Origin: Streptomyces spinosisporus
GTDB lineage: Bacteria > Actinomycetota > Actinomycetes > Streptomycetales > Streptomycetaceae
NCBI RefSeq assembly: GCF_022698145.1
Contig: NZ_JALDAX010000006.1
Coordinates: forward strand, 392,426 to 456,425
DNA length: 64,000 nt
Reading direction: 5' to 3'
Positions 1-7,429 of the stretch are shown here, piece after piece. How positions within the stretch are numbered: position 1 is the first letter of the stretch; the number at the start of each line of letters is the position of its first letter. The notes beneath the pieces are model-generated. The model was given only the letters and a program-made list of their open reading frames with translations, did not search any database and had not been told where the DNA came from. Both the position numbers and the translations under genes were made by a program.

Positions 1-1
1 C

Positions 2-547
2 TGGTACGTCCCGCCCCTCTCACCCGTCCTCGACGCCGTCATCGTGGCGGGCGGCGACCAGGACGACCCCGACCACGTCTTCGCCGCCGTCACCCGGCTG
101 CGCATTCCGCTGGACTATCTGGCGAGCCTGTTCACGGCGGGCGACACGGACGTGGTCGCCGGGGTGCTGATGAAACTCACCGCGCTGCGCTCGTACATGC
201 GCGCGCTGGAGTTCGCCGCGCTCGCCGGCCCCGGCCGGGGAGAGGCGCCGCTGCGGCAGCACCGGCGCGGTCTGGAACTGATCCAGCGCGCGCTGGTGGA
301 CGCCGACTCGCCCTACCGGCATCTGCTGACCGCCCTGTGCGGCCTGCTGCCGCCGCCCACCGAGGCCGACCTGGCTGCCGTGGCGCGGCTCGCCGCCGAG
401 GGCCCGCCCGCCGAGGAGGTGGGCCTGGACCCGTACGGACACGGCGAGTTCGCCCCGCCCGGCACCTTCACGCCGCCCGAGCAGGCGGCACCGACCCTGG
501 CCGCACCGACCTCGGTCACGCCCACCCGACAGGAAGACGACCGATGA
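2..547 (+). CDS. Hybrid frame: NarH C-terminal part joined to NarJ C-terminal half (5' end outside window)
   Basis: The open frame enters from the window edge. The first ~67 residues look like the nitrate reductase beta subunit NarH: they read VPPLSPV, then LRIPLDYLASLFTAGDT, then ALRSYMR, the segment that in E. coli NarH reads LRIPVQYLANLLTAGDT...AMRHYKR. From about nucleotide 203 the same frame reads LEFAALAGPGRGE...LRQHRRGLEL and ends with the EGPPAEEVGLDPYG stretch typical of the C-terminus of actinobacterial NarJ, the chaperone that loads the molybdenum cofactor into NarG. The NarH tail (about 95 residues in E. coli), its stop, and the first half of NarJ are therefore absent. The stop overlaps the narI start by 4 nt (ATGA), as in a normal nar operon. 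Neither protein is complete, so the product is probably not functional as NarH or NarJ. A misassembly is the main alternative. Confidence 0.8.
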   Translation, partial: WYVPPLSPVLDAVIVAGGDQDDPDHVFAAVTRLRIPLDYLASLFTAGDTDVVAGVLMKLTALRSYMRALEFAALAGPGRGEAPLRQHRRGLELIQRALVDADSPYRHLLTALCGLLPPPTEADLAAVARLAAEGPPAEEVGLDPYGHGEFAPPGTFTPPEQAAPTLAAPTSVTPTRQEDDR

Positions 548-1287
548 ACGTCTCGACCGCCGACCTGCTCCTGTGGGTGGCCTTCCCGTACGTCTGCCTC
601 GCCGTGTTCGCCGTCGGCCATGTCTGGCGCTACCGGCACGACCAGTTCGGCTGGACCACCCACACCAGCCAGCTCCTGGAACGCCGGTGGCTGCGCTGGG
701 GCAGCCCGCTGTTCCACCTCGGCGCCTTCGCGGTGATCGCCGGACATGTGGTCGGTCTCGCCGTACCGGCCTCCTTGACGCAGGCCGCCGGCATCTCCGA
801 GCACGCGTACCACACCGTCGCGGTCTGGCTGGGCTCCGTCGCGGGCGTCGCCATGGTCACCGGGCTCGGCATGCTCTGTGCCCGGCGGCTGCTGACGCGG
901 CGGATCAGGCTCACCACCGACCGCAGTGACAAGGTGCTCTTCCCGCTGCTGGCGGCGACCGTCCTGCTGGGCATCGCCGCGACCGCCGCGCACAATGTCT
1001 TCGGCGGCGGATACGACTACCGGGAGACCGTCTCCGTGTGGTTCCGGGGCGTCATCACTCTGCAGCCGCAGCCGGACGCCGTCAGCGGTGCCCCCCTGCT
1101 GTTCCAGCTGCACGCCCTGACCGCCTGTCTCCTCTTCGCCGCCTGGCCGTTCACCCGGCTCGTCCATGTCTGGAGCGTCCCGGTCGGCTATCTGGTCCGG
1201 CCGTACCTCGTCTACCGACGGCGCCCCGCGGCAGCCCCTCTCCCGGCACGTCGGACGAGCACCGGGGCCTCCCGACGCGCCGCCTAA
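544..1287 (+). CDS. narI: Respiratory nitrate reductase gamma subunit NarI
   Basis: This 247-residue membrane protein is the diheme cytochrome b subunit that takes electrons from menaquinol and passes them to NarH for nitrate reduction. About five hydrophobic segments are visible. The heme-ligand histidines are in place: two in LFHLGAFAVIAGHVVG (around residues 58 and 68) and two near the C-terminus in QLHALT and RLVHVWSVP, the latter followed by the family signature WSVPVGYL. It starts inside the stop of the preceding NarH/NarJ hybrid, so it is translationally coupled to it. NarI itself looks intact, in contrast to the damaged upstream frame. The C-terminus is short and basic. It runs convergently into the next gene with a 4-nt overlap. 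Confidence 0.93.
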   Translation: MNVSTADLLLWVAFPYVCLAVFAVGHVWRYRHDQFGWTTHTSQLLERRWLRWGSPLFHLGAFAVIAGHVVGLAVPASLTQAAGISEHAYHTVAVWLGSVAGVAMVTGLGMLCARRLLTRRIRLTTDRSDKVLFPLLAATVLLGIAATAAHNVFGGGYDYRETVSVWFRGVITLQPQPDAVSGAPLLFQLHALTACLLFAAWPFTRLVHVWSVPVGYLVRPYLVYRRRPAAAPLPARRTSTGASRRAA

Positions 1288-1742
1288 CGCCGCGCCGGGA
1301 TCCACTTCGGCGGGCGCACCCCGTACAGGCTGCGCCCGCCCACGAGTGCGCGACCGGTGACCAGTTCGGGTTCGATGCGGACGAAGACCTCCTGGGGCCA
1401 CGGCACCCACGAGCGCGGGCCGGTTCGCACAAGCCGCTCATGCTCACCGGGGTCGGTCACCACGCCGGCCGGGCCGGTCACCACGACGCTCCAGCCGGAG
1501 CGGGTGGCCGCGTCGACCTCGTCGGCCTCGAAGGCGACGACCACCCCGTCCACGGCGCGGACCAGCTCCGAGGCCGCCGCGGTACGCAGGACCACCGCGC
1601 CGTCTTCCTCCAGGGAGAAGTTGACGGGCAGTACGGCCGGCAGGGCCTGACGCGTGTGGACGATGCGGCCGACCGGCACCTTCGCCAGAAGCCGCAGGCA
1701 CTCCTGCCGGTCGAGTTCGCGGAAACCGTCGTTCGGATACAT
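1284..1742 (-). CDS. Pyridoxamine 5'-phosphate oxidase-fold flavin/F420-binding protein
   Basis: This 152-residue protein opens with FRELDRQECLRLLAKVPVGRIVHT and continues with LPAVLPVNFSLEEDGAVVLRT, the N-terminal pattern of the small split-barrel PNPOx-like family. It then has FEADEVD and GWSVVVTG, typical of this group in actinobacteria. Such proteins bind FMN or F420 and reduce unknown substrates; no substrate can be assigned here. The ATG at 1742 fits the conserved N-terminus. It sits tail-to-tail with narI, and its neighbours (DoxX, universal stress protein, Acg-like nitroreductase) are a typical DevR/DosR-style set. A second, HTH-fused paralogue lies just upstream on the same strand. 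Confidence 0.85.
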   Translation of the reverse strand: MYPNDGFRELDRQECLRLLAKVPVGRIVHTRQALPAVLPVNFSLEEDGAVVLRTAAASELVRAVDGVVVAFEADEVDAATRSGWSVVVTGPAGVVTDPGEHERLVRTGPRSWVPWPQEVFVRIEPELVTGRALVGGRSLYGVRPPKWIPARR

Positions 1743-1819
1743 GGGCCGGTCCGTCTCTCGCGTGGGTGCGGCGATGGAGCGTTACCTTCATCGTCCGCGG
1801 ACCCGGGGCACGGGGGCGA

Positions 1820-1834
1820 GGGACCATCGGGCCC
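1820..1834. promoter_or_regulatory. DevR/OsdR-like inverted repeat (imperfect)
   Basis: GGGACCATCGGGCCC is a GGGnC/GnCCC inverted repeat with a 5-nt rather than 4-nt spacer, in the gap upstream of the pyridoxamine-oxidase gene starting at 1742. It resembles the dormancy-regulator box only loosely, and chance is a real possibility at this GC content. Confidence 0.25.
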
Positions 1835-1858
1835 GGTCTGGCCGGAGAACGTCCCGCA

Positions 1859-2533
1859 TCACACCGTGATACGGCGCCCCGTGATCACCGTCGGCTCGAT
1901 GCGCACCCACTCGTCGCGGCGTCCACCGGCCCAAGGGCCGCCGCGGGCGCGCTCGGTGAGGGTGCGGGCCTCGGCCGGGTCCGTCACGGTCCGGGCGTGG
2001 CCGCGCACCAGCACGCTCCACCCGCGGCTGAAGGCGTCGTCGATGCGGTCGACCTCGAAGGCGACCTGGCAGCCGGCGGCCTGGGCCGGTGTGCTGCCGG
2101 GCTCGGTCCGGAAGACGATCGCGCCGCCCACGAGGCTGTAGTTGACGGGCACGACGACGGGTCCGGAGACCGTGGGCACCGCGAGCCGCCCCACTCCGTG
2201 GGTGCCGAGCAGGGCGCGGCACTCGGGCACGCTCAGCTCCACGAGGCCGGCCGCCGGCGCGGGCCGTCCCAGTCCGTGCGGCACATCGCTGTCGCCGCCC
2301 GTCAGTTCCCGCACGGTGGTCTCCAGAACGTCGGCCAGCCTCAGCAGGACGCCGGAGCCCGGTGCGGCCCCGGGGTGTTCCTCCAGGTACTGGAGATAGC
2401 CGGGCACCATACCGGCCCGGGCGGCCGTCTCCGCCCTGCTCAGTCCGAGCTCGGTGCGCCGTGCCGCGAGACGGCGGCCGAGGTCGCCCCGCGCCTGGTC
2501 CTCCGTCGCTCGGGACGGTGCCTGCTCCGCCAT
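1859..2533 (-). CDS. XRE-type HTH regulator fused to a pyridoxamine-oxidase-like domain
   Basis: This 224-residue protein has two parts. Residues ~17-75 are a helix-turn-helix of the Cro/XRE type (LGRRLAARRTELGLSRAETAARAG...LRLADVLETTV). Residues ~95-220 are a PNPOx-like split barrel (LSVPECRALLGTHGVGRLAVPT...VVVPVNYSLV...FEVDRIDDAFSRGWSVLVRG) closely similar in pattern to the neighbouring stand-alone protein. The fusion suggests a DNA-binding protein whose barrel senses a flavin, F420 or redox state; this is inference. It lies in the dormancy-like island between the PNPOx gene and DoxX, all on the minus strand with gaps above 100 bp, so each may have its own promoter. Confidence 0.85.
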   Translation of the reverse strand: MAEQAPSRATEDQARGDLGRRLAARRTELGLSRAETAARAGMVPGYLQYLEEHPGAAPGSGVLLRLADVLETTVRELTGGDSDVPHGLGRPAPAAGLVELSVPECRALLGTHGVGRLAVPTVSGPVVVPVNYSLVGGAIVFRTEPGSTPAQAAGCQVAFEVDRIDDAFSRGWSVLVRGHARTVTDPAEARTLTERARGGPWAGGRRDEWVRIEPTVITGRRITV

Positions 2534-2701
2534 GGCCCGTCACTTCCTCTCGTCCGCCCGGGCATGGACCCGGTGCCGGGATTGCCCCGTAGGTTCAGCT
2601 TGTCCGGACCTGGCCGGGAGCGCTTGGGCCAGTCGGTCCCCCCTGCACGACCGGACGGAACACAGCCGTGGCCGACCGCGAGCCCCTTCGGGCATACGGG
2701 T

Positions 2702-2733
2702 GGGGCACCGCCGCAGCGCTGCGGCGGTGCCCC
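2702..2733 (-). terminator. Perfect 32-bp palindrome, likely terminator of the DoxX gene
   Basis: Two 16-bp arms (GGGGCACCGCCGCAGC and its exact complement) abut with no spacer, giving a very stable GC hairpin. It begins 45 bp after the stop of the minus-strand DoxX gene and precedes the HTH-PNPOx gene. No U-run follows, as is common for streptomycete terminators. Confidence 0.7.
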
Positions 2734-2777
2734 GGTGCGAGACGTTCGGGAACCGTGACGGCCGGTGGCCGTCAAGG

Positions 2778-3404
2778 TCAGAGCAGCCAGCGGTTGCGGC
2801 TGACGAACGGAAGCCGCGCCCAGGCCTTGCCCAGCCCCCAGGTGGCGCCGGCGCCCGCGGCCGCGAGGGCGATGAGGACGACGGCGTAGATGAGGTGGTA
2901 GTCGGCGAAGGGGTTGGTCGACATGCTCAGCGACCCGTCGGACAGGTGCTTGGCGGGCGGCCATTCGGCCATCCACATCAGCGCCATCATCGCGGTGCCG
3001 GCGACGGCCGCGAGCCGCAGGCCGACGCCCGCGATCAGGGCGACGCCGATGCCCAGCAGACCGAGCATGAACAGCCAGTCCGCCCAGCCGGCCCCGGCCC
3101 AGTCGTGGAAGGTGGACTCCATCGGGCCGACGGCGACCGAGCTGAGGAAGCCCTTGGTCGGCGAACCGCCGTCGATCCAGCCCTTGCCGGACGCGGTGGC
3201 GTAGCCGAAGCCGAAGGTCTTGTCCAGGAAGGCCCACAGGAAGACGAAGCCGGTCAGCACACGGAGCCCGGCGAGGACGTGTGCGGCGGCCGTCGTCAGG
3301 ACGACGGCGTTCGTCTCGTCGGCGGGACGCGGAGCTGTCACGGGCCGGCGCATGGACGGGAGGTGGAACCGCACGTTCCGGTGCGGGTGTTCGTGGACTG
3401 CCAT
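2778..3404 (-). CDS. DoxX-family integral membrane protein
   Basis: The protein has 208 residues from the ATG at 3404. Hydrophobic segments lie around LAGLRVLTGFVFLWAFLDKTFG, WLFMLGLLGIGVALIAGVGLRL, VAGTAMMALMWMAEW and YHLIYAVVLIALAAAGAG, giving the four-helix DoxX pattern. The motif FLDKTFGFG and the loop GWIDGGSPTKGFL are typical of the actinobacterial branch annotated DoxX, linked to thiosulfate or redox metabolism and, in mycobacteria, to an oxidant-detoxifying membrane complex. An ATG 9 nt further upstream is possible, but GGAAAGGG is well spaced only for the start used here. Its exact role here is unknown; the neighbours suggest a hypoxia or stress function. Confidence 0.82.
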   Translation of the reverse strand: MAVHEHPHRNVRFHLPSMRRPVTAPRPADETNAVVLTTAAAHVLAGLRVLTGFVFLWAFLDKTFGFGYATASGKGWIDGGSPTKGFLSSVAVGPMESTFHDWAGAGWADWLFMLGLLGIGVALIAGVGLRLAAVAGTAMMALMWMAEWPPAKHLSDGSLSMSTNPFADYHLIYAVVLIALAAAGAGATWGLGKAWARLPFVSRNRWLL

Positions 3405-3515
3405 GGTGTTCATCCCTTTCCAGGGGTGATGCGCGGATTGTTGACGTCTCTCGTTGCGCCTTCAATGTCCCGCTCCGGCAGCCGGTGCCGGAGGGGCTGC
3501 GCGGCCCGTCGTCCG

Positions 3516-3529
3516 GGGCCGAACGTCCT
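3516..3529. promoter_or_regulatory. DevR/OsdR-like box, one mismatch
   Basis: GGGCCGAACGTCCT fits GGGnC-4-GnCCC with one mismatch. It lies 112 bp upstream of the DoxX start in the gap after the universal stress protein gene. This is a candidate only. Confidence 0.25.
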
Positions 3530-3545
3530 TCCTGCACGGGCCCGT

Positions 3546-4376
3546 TCAGCCGGTCGGCACCATCACCACGGGACAGTGCGAACGGTGCAGCAGGGTGTGG
3601 GCGACGGAGCCCGGACGTGTGACGTGCAGGTCCGCGTGGCGGTGCACGCCGATGACGACGACGCCGGCTTCGCGGGTGGCCTCCAGCAGGGCGTGACCCG
3701 GGGCCGTCCGCGTCGTGTGCGACTCGACGCCGACGCCGGGATGCTGCTCCCGCAGCTCGGCCATGCTGAAACGCGGCACGGCCTCCTCGGCGGCGTCGCG
3801 CCGGGCGAGTTCGCGCTGCCCCGGGCTCGTCGCGGGGATCATCGACGGCAGCTCCGGACCGACGTGCCGGTGGGACCAGGAGTGCAGGACACGCAGCCGG
3901 ACACCGCGCCGCTCCGCCTCGTCGAAGGCGTAGGCGACCGCGTCCGTGTCGGCGTCGCTCTCCAGGCCAAGGAGCACCTCGCGGCCCTCGTCACAGCGGT
4001 GGTCGCCGCGCACCACCAGCAGGGGTCCGTGCGCGTGCGCGGCCAGGCGCAGGCTGACAGAACCGAAGAGCGCCCCGGTGATTCCGCCCAGCCCGCGGTT
4101 GCCGACGACGGTGAGCACGGCGTCCCTGCTCTCGCGCAGCAGGACCTCCACCGCACCGCCCACCACCGGCTTTGCCGTCACCGGCAGCTGGGGATGGCGG
4201 GCGTCGAGCCGCGAGACGGCCGACGCCAGAACCGGTCCCGCCTCGTCCAGGTCGGCGACGGCGTGGACGACGCGCAGGCCGACGCCACGGTGCACCGCCT
4301 CCTGCGCCGCCAGGTCCAGGGCGCGTACGGCGGTCAGCGAGCCGTCCACTCCGACGGCCACGTGCGGGGATGTCAT
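3546..4376 (-). CDS. Tandem universal stress protein (two Usp domains)
   Basis: This 276-residue protein contains two Usp folds, about residues 1-140 and 145-276. The first has the complete ATP-binding signature G-2x-G-9x-G-S (GNRGLGGITGALFGS, residues 92-106). In the second the matching stretch begins GVHRHAD and ends RPGS, with the second glycine replaced by arginine, so nucleotide binding may be limited to domain one. The ATG at 4376 follows a good GGAGGGAG ribosome site. Tandem Usp proteins are abundant in the DevR/OsdR dormancy regulons of mycobacteria and streptomycetes. It is transcribed away from the STAS gene, and the shared intergenic region carries two DevR-like inverted repeats. 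Confidence 0.92.
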   Translation of the reverse strand: MTSPHVAVGVDGSLTAVRALDLAAQEAVHRGVGLRVVHAVADLDEAGPVLASAVSRLDARHPQLPVTAKPVVGGAVEVLLRESRDAVLTVVGNRGLGGITGALFGSVSLRLAAHAHGPLLVVRGDHRCDEGREVLLGLESDADTDAVAYAFDEAERRGVRLRVLHSWSHRHVGPELPSMIPATSPGQRELARRDAAEEAVPRFSMAELREQHPGVGVESHTTRTAPGHALLEATREAGVVVIGVHRHADLHVTRPGSVAHTLLHRSHCPVVMVPTG

Positions 4377-4475
4377 GGCAAGGCTCCCTCCTCTGCCTCC
4401 GTACGGCCGATCCGCACGGAGCGGCCCGGCACGGGCCCACATGCCACGTTCGGGCGGGCGGTACGGCGAGGAACG

Positions 4476-4489
4476 GGGCCATCGGTCCC
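4476..4489. promoter_or_regulatory. DevR/OsdR-like box upstream of the universal stress gene
   Basis: GGGCCATCGGTCCC matches GGGnC-4-GnCCC exactly and lies about 100 bp upstream of the universal stress protein start. It is one of two exact matches in this 240-bp divergent intergenic region. Confidence 0.4.
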
Positions 4490-4566
4490 TCCCTTCCGGA
4501 GAGCGACCCTCGGCGTCGCGTGCACGGTGGGCGCGGGGCCGAGCGGGCCCGGCGGCCTTCCCGCAT

Positions 4567-4580
4567 GGGCCGACCGGCCC
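4567..4580. promoter_or_regulatory. DevR/OsdR-like box upstream of the STAS gene
   Basis: GGGCCGACCGGCCC matches GGGnC-4-GnCCC exactly and is nearly a perfect palindrome. It ends 36 bp before the STAS start codon, close to where a promoter would be expected. Confidence 0.4.
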
Positions 4581-4616
4581 CTTCCGCCCCCTCTTCAACG
4601 GGGCTTAGCTCTGCAT

Positions 4617-5009
4617 ATGGACACAAACCACGCAAGGCTCGTGCCTTGCCACACGGAACGCGTCGTCGGCGGCACGACCGTGGTGGAAGTCCGCGGCGAG
4701 ATCGACATCTTCACGGCAACCCCACTCATGGCGCGCCTCGACCACCTGACCGCGGGCGTCCACCCCGACCTCGTGCTGGATCTGCGTCCCGTGACATTCA
4801 TCGACTGCAGCGGCCTGCGGGTGCTGTGCCGGACGCGGAACCGTGTCCTGGCCCGGCAGGGCAGGGTCAGGCTGGTCGGTGACAGCCACCGGTTCCTGCG
4901 CATCCTGAGCGCTGCGTGTCTGGCAGGTGTCTTCGAGATCCACCCCGACCTGCCGGCGGTCCTCTTCGGTGCCGTCCGACAGGACGAGGCCTCCGCCGCG
5001 GCGGGCTGA
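4617..5009 (+). CDS. STAS-domain anti-sigma factor antagonist
   Basis: This 130-residue protein is a single STAS domain. It opens with VVGGTTVVEVRGEIDIFTATPLMARLDHL and carries the phosphorylation segment VTFIDCSGLRVL, in which the conserved regulatory serine is Ser65. Proteins of this type (SpoIIAA, RsbV, BldG) bind an RsbW-type kinase when unphosphorylated and so release a sigma factor. The start codon ATG at 4617 is preceded by no strong ribosome-binding sequence. It is divergent from the universal stress gene and ends just before the convergent nitroreductase gene. A possible partner kinase (8818) and a SpoIIE phosphatase (8518) lie within 4 kb, but a working module is inference. Confidence 0.88.
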   Translation: MDTNHARLVPCHTERVVGGTTVVEVRGEIDIFTATPLMARLDHLTAGVHPDLVLDLRPVTFIDCSGLRVLCRTRNRVLARQGRVRLVGDSHRFLRILSAACLAGVFEIHPDLPAVLFGAVRQDEASAAAG

Positions 5010-5026
5010 GCAGCCCGCCCGCGGGA

Positions 5027-6031
5027 TCAGCCGTGTCGGACGGCATCCACTTCGAGTACGGCGCGCGGAGCACGCCGTGGGGTGCCGGCGCCTTCCGGGC
5101 CGTAGCCCAGCCGGATCAGCATCTGCGCATGGCCGGTGTGCTCGGGATCCGGGCTCAGCTCGCGGCGCAGGTCGGTCCACTCCATCGGCTGGTGCAGCAG
5201 GGAGGCGCGCAGGCCGAGGGCCGTGGCCACCAGCAGGACGTGTTCGAGTGCCTCCCCCGCCCGCAACCAGTCCGCGCGCCGGTCGTGGACCGTCTTGAGC
5301 AGGGCGATGACCGGGGTGGTCTCGAAGTCCTGGGCCGACAGCCGTTCAGGGTGGCGCGCGGCGGTGAAGTCCCGCATGGGGACGCCTTCCCGCGCGTCCT
5401 GCGGGCCGAGCGCGGTCTGCGGCAGACCGGTGTCATGCCGTTCGTCCCCGTCCGGGTGCACCCAGCGACGACTCTCCGTGCCGCGGGCGGCATCGAGGCG
5501 GTTGCGGTGCTCGGCCTCCGCGGTCACTCGCAGCAACCGCACCGTCTCGGGCGCCTCGGGGAAGTTCAGCGAGGCACCCTCCCGGTGGGCGGACTCGGCC
5601 AGCTCGGCGCGTGCCTGGGGCGAAACCGGCCGGTCGGAGAACGGCAAGCGGCTGCTGTGCCGGCGCCAGATCGCGTCGTAAAGGTCCTCACGGTGTTCGG
5701 CGCGGCGCCGTGCGGTGCCGCCCGTCAGCCGCACGGTGGCGAGCAGACCGGGCTCGTCGGGGCGGGGAAGCAGCCGTACTACGGGTGTCCAGCCGAAGTG
5801 GGACACGGCGACACGCAGGTTGAACACGCACGTGCCCACCGAAAGATGGAGGGCGCGGCCCACCGGATCCGCGTGACGCAGGCTCCGCTCCGGGTCCGCG
5901 CGCACCTCGAAGGCGACGGTGTCCGAGTCCAGCCGGAAACGCCACGGCTGGGTGTTGAAGAACGAGGGCGCGGCCACGGCGGCGGCGACGCAGGCTTCCA
6001 GGGTCTGGGCGTCGAGAGGCGCAGATCGCAT
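5027..6031 (-). CDS. Acg-family FMN nitroreductase-like protein
   Basis: This 334-residue protein begins LDAQTLEACVAAAVAAPSFFNTQPWRF, the signature of the Acg family, which has two degenerate nitroreductase halves (Rv2032, Rv3127 and Rv3131 in the M. tuberculosis DosR regulon). The second half contains DLYDAIWRRHSSRLPF and a C-terminal LIRLGYGPEG. Members of this family are thought to bind and sequester flavin and usually lack classical nitroreductase activity. The ATG at 6031 follows GGAGGG with good spacing. It is divergent from the Rv1733c-like gene, and two DevR-like boxes sit between them. Context and family agree on a hypoxia or dormancy role. Confidence 0.87.
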   Translation of the reverse strand: MRSAPLDAQTLEACVAAAVAAPSFFNTQPWRFRLDSDTVAFEVRADPERSLRHADPVGRALHLSVGTCVFNLRVAVSHFGWTPVVRLLPRPDEPGLLATVRLTGGTARRRAEHREDLYDAIWRRHSSRLPFSDRPVSPQARAELAESAHREGASLNFPEAPETVRLLRVTAEAEHRNRLDAARGTESRRWVHPDGDERHDTGLPQTALGPQDAREGVPMRDFTAARHPERLSAQDFETTPVIALLKTVHDRRADWLRAGEALEHVLLVATALGLRASLLHQPMEWTDLRRELSPDPEHTGHAQMLIRLGYGPEGAGTPRRAPRAVLEVDAVRHG

Positions 6032-6311
6032 GGGGCCCTCCTTCCGCACGGTCTCGTAGCGAATGCTGATGTCCCTCGAGCGTGGTCTCGCGTCATGCCC
6101 CGGGTCAGAGGCCGATGGTCCCTCCTGGCGGCCCAACAGGTCACTGTGGAGGCTTGCGGCGACGTTCCCGGCGGGCAGCCGGGGTCCAATGGCCCACCCC
6201 CGTCCCCGCCCTGGCCCGATCGGCCCCACGACTCCCCCTGTCCGGCCCATCCCGCGCCGGGCCTGCGGCTGTCACGTTGGGCGCATCGGGACGACGAGGA
6301 GGTGCAGACCG
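6032..6311. promoter_or_regulatory. Divergent control region with two DevR/OsdR-like boxes
   Basis: This gap separates the divergent nitroreductase and Rv1733c-like genes. GGGTCCAATGGCCC at 6182-6195 fits GGGnC-4-GnCCC exactly. AGGCCGATGGTCCC at 6109-6122 has one mismatch. A strong GAGGAGGTG ribosome site at 6296-6304 serves the plus-strand gene. No clear -35/-10 pair was found. Confidence 0.4.
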
Positions 6312-6884
6312 ATGCGCGCGAGCAGGCGAACGAAGCGGTGGCTGTGGCGATGGCGGTCCAACCCGCTGCGCCGTCGCGAAGACGTGCTGGAGGCCTGGCT
6401 GGTGCTGGCGATGTGGGTGATCGTCGCGGTGGGTGGCACGCTCGCCGGGGTGGTCACCGCGCGTGCCGCCGACGCCGTCTTCGCACAGCAGCGGGCCGAG
6501 CGCATACCCGTGACGGCCGTCCTCGTCTCGGACACGACGCAAGCCGGGGCGAAGAGCTACTACCGGGCGCTGGCCAAGGTCCGCTGGACCCTCCCGGACG
6601 GCTCCACCCGCACCGAGAACACGCTCGTCGACACCGGGCTGCGGGCCGGATCGCACGTCGTCGTCCACACCGACGCCCGGGGTGAACTGACCGCCCAGCC
6701 GCCGAGCCCGTCGGCGGCCGACCTCGAATCGGCCGCACTGGGCGCCGCCGCCGCGTTCGCCGTCACGGGTCTGACGCTCGGCACCGGCGCCCTGGCCCGG
6801 CTGGGGCTCGACCGGCGACGCGCCCGCATGTGGAGCAGGGAGTGGGCCATGATCGGTCCGCGGTGGGGGCACAAGACCGGCTGA
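6312..6884 (+). CDS. Rv1733c-like two-helix membrane protein
   Basis: This 190-residue protein has a very basic N-terminus (RRTKRWLWRWRSNPLRRRED). A first membrane helix follows at about residues 28-50 (AWLVLAMWVIVAVGGTLAGV), then an extracytoplasmic region of roughly 90 residues with YRALAKVRWTLPDGSTRTE, and a second helix near residues 138-165. This matches the architecture of the DosR-regulon antigen Rv1733c and its many streptomycete relatives, usually annotated as hypothetical membrane proteins. No enzymatic motif is visible. The start is set by GAGGAGGTG eight nt upstream. Its position opposite the Acg-like gene supports membership of the dormancy island. Confidence 0.78.
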   Translation: MRASRRTKRWLWRWRSNPLRRREDVLEAWLVLAMWVIVAVGGTLAGVVTARAADAVFAQQRAERIPVTAVLVSDTTQAGAKSYYRALAKVRWTLPDGSTRTENTLVDTGLRAGSHVVVHTDARGELTAQPPSPSAADLESAALGAAAAFAVTGLTLGTGALARLGLDRRRARMWSREWAMIGPRWGHKTG

Positions 6885-6912
6885 CGCCCGCCTACGTCTA
6901 CTCCGCGGCCCC

Positions 6913-6943
6913 CTGCCTGAGAGCCCCCCTCCGCTCTCGGCAG
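6913..6943. terminator. Bidirectional terminator hairpin between convergent genes
   Basis: CTGCC/GGCAG and GAGAGC/GCTCTC arms form an 11-bp stem with one bulged T and an 8-nt C-rich loop. It lies midway between the convergent ends at 6884 and 6968 and can serve both genes. Confidence 0.6.
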
Positions 6944-6967
6944 AGGCCACTCAGCCGTCCCGCGGGG

Positions 6968-7408
6968 TCAGGCGTCCTCGACGCGCGCGGTGACCGGTGT
7001 GCCGGTCTCGACCGTGCGGCTGACCGTGCAGAGCCGGTCGTGGGAGGTCTTGACCGCCCGGGGCAGGATCGCCCGCGCCCGGTCCGCGCCCTCACCGTCC
7101 GGGAAAGTGACGGTGAAGGTGACCGCCAGGTCGGTCAGCCGGTTGCCGAGGTCGTCGCTGACCTTGTTTCCGGTCACGGCGACGGAGAACCGGGAGGGCT
7201 CCGCGTGGCGGGTAGTGGCGATGTCCACGTCCACCGCCGTGCAGCCGCCGAGCGCGGCGAGCAGCAGCTCGACCGGGGTGAACGCGTTCTGTCCGTCCGG
7301 ATCGGACCCGCTGCCGAAGCTGAGCGTGCCGCCGCGCGCGTTCGTCGCGACGAAGTGTCCGGTGCTGATGCGCTCGACGGTGACGGAGCGCAGGGAGTCG
7401 TCGGTCAT
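6968..7408 (-). CDS. OsmC/Ohr-family peroxidase-like protein
   Basis: This 146-residue OsmC-fold protein reduces organic or fatty-acid hydroperoxides with a pair of cysteines. Both are present: Cys56 in LAALGGCTAVDV and Cys127 in SHDRLCTVSRT. The family features FTPVELLLAALGGC and a C-terminal VTARV strand are clear. A GTG two codons upstream (7414) is an alternative start; the ATG at 7408 is preferred on family length. It lies between the Rv1733c-like gene and the SpoIIE phosphatase gene on the same strand as the latter, with only 21 bp between, so they may be co-transcribed. A role in oxidative stress protection follows from the family. Confidence 0.9.
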   Translation of the reverse strand: MTDDSLRSVTVERISTGHFVATNARGGTLSFGSGSDPDGQNAFTPVELLLAALGGCTAVDVDIATTRHAEPSRFSVAVTGNKVSDDLGNRLTDLAVTFTVTFPDGEGADRARAILPRAVKTSHDRLCTVSRTVETGTPVTARVEDA

Positions 7409-7429
7409 GGTCACGACCCTAATGCCGCG

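Noticed and set aside
2454..4616. Very long plus-strand open frame running through the DoxX and universal stress protein genes into the STAS gene
   Set aside because: The sequence before 4617 has no family signal and is the complement of clear minus-strand genes; only the last 130 codons are real.
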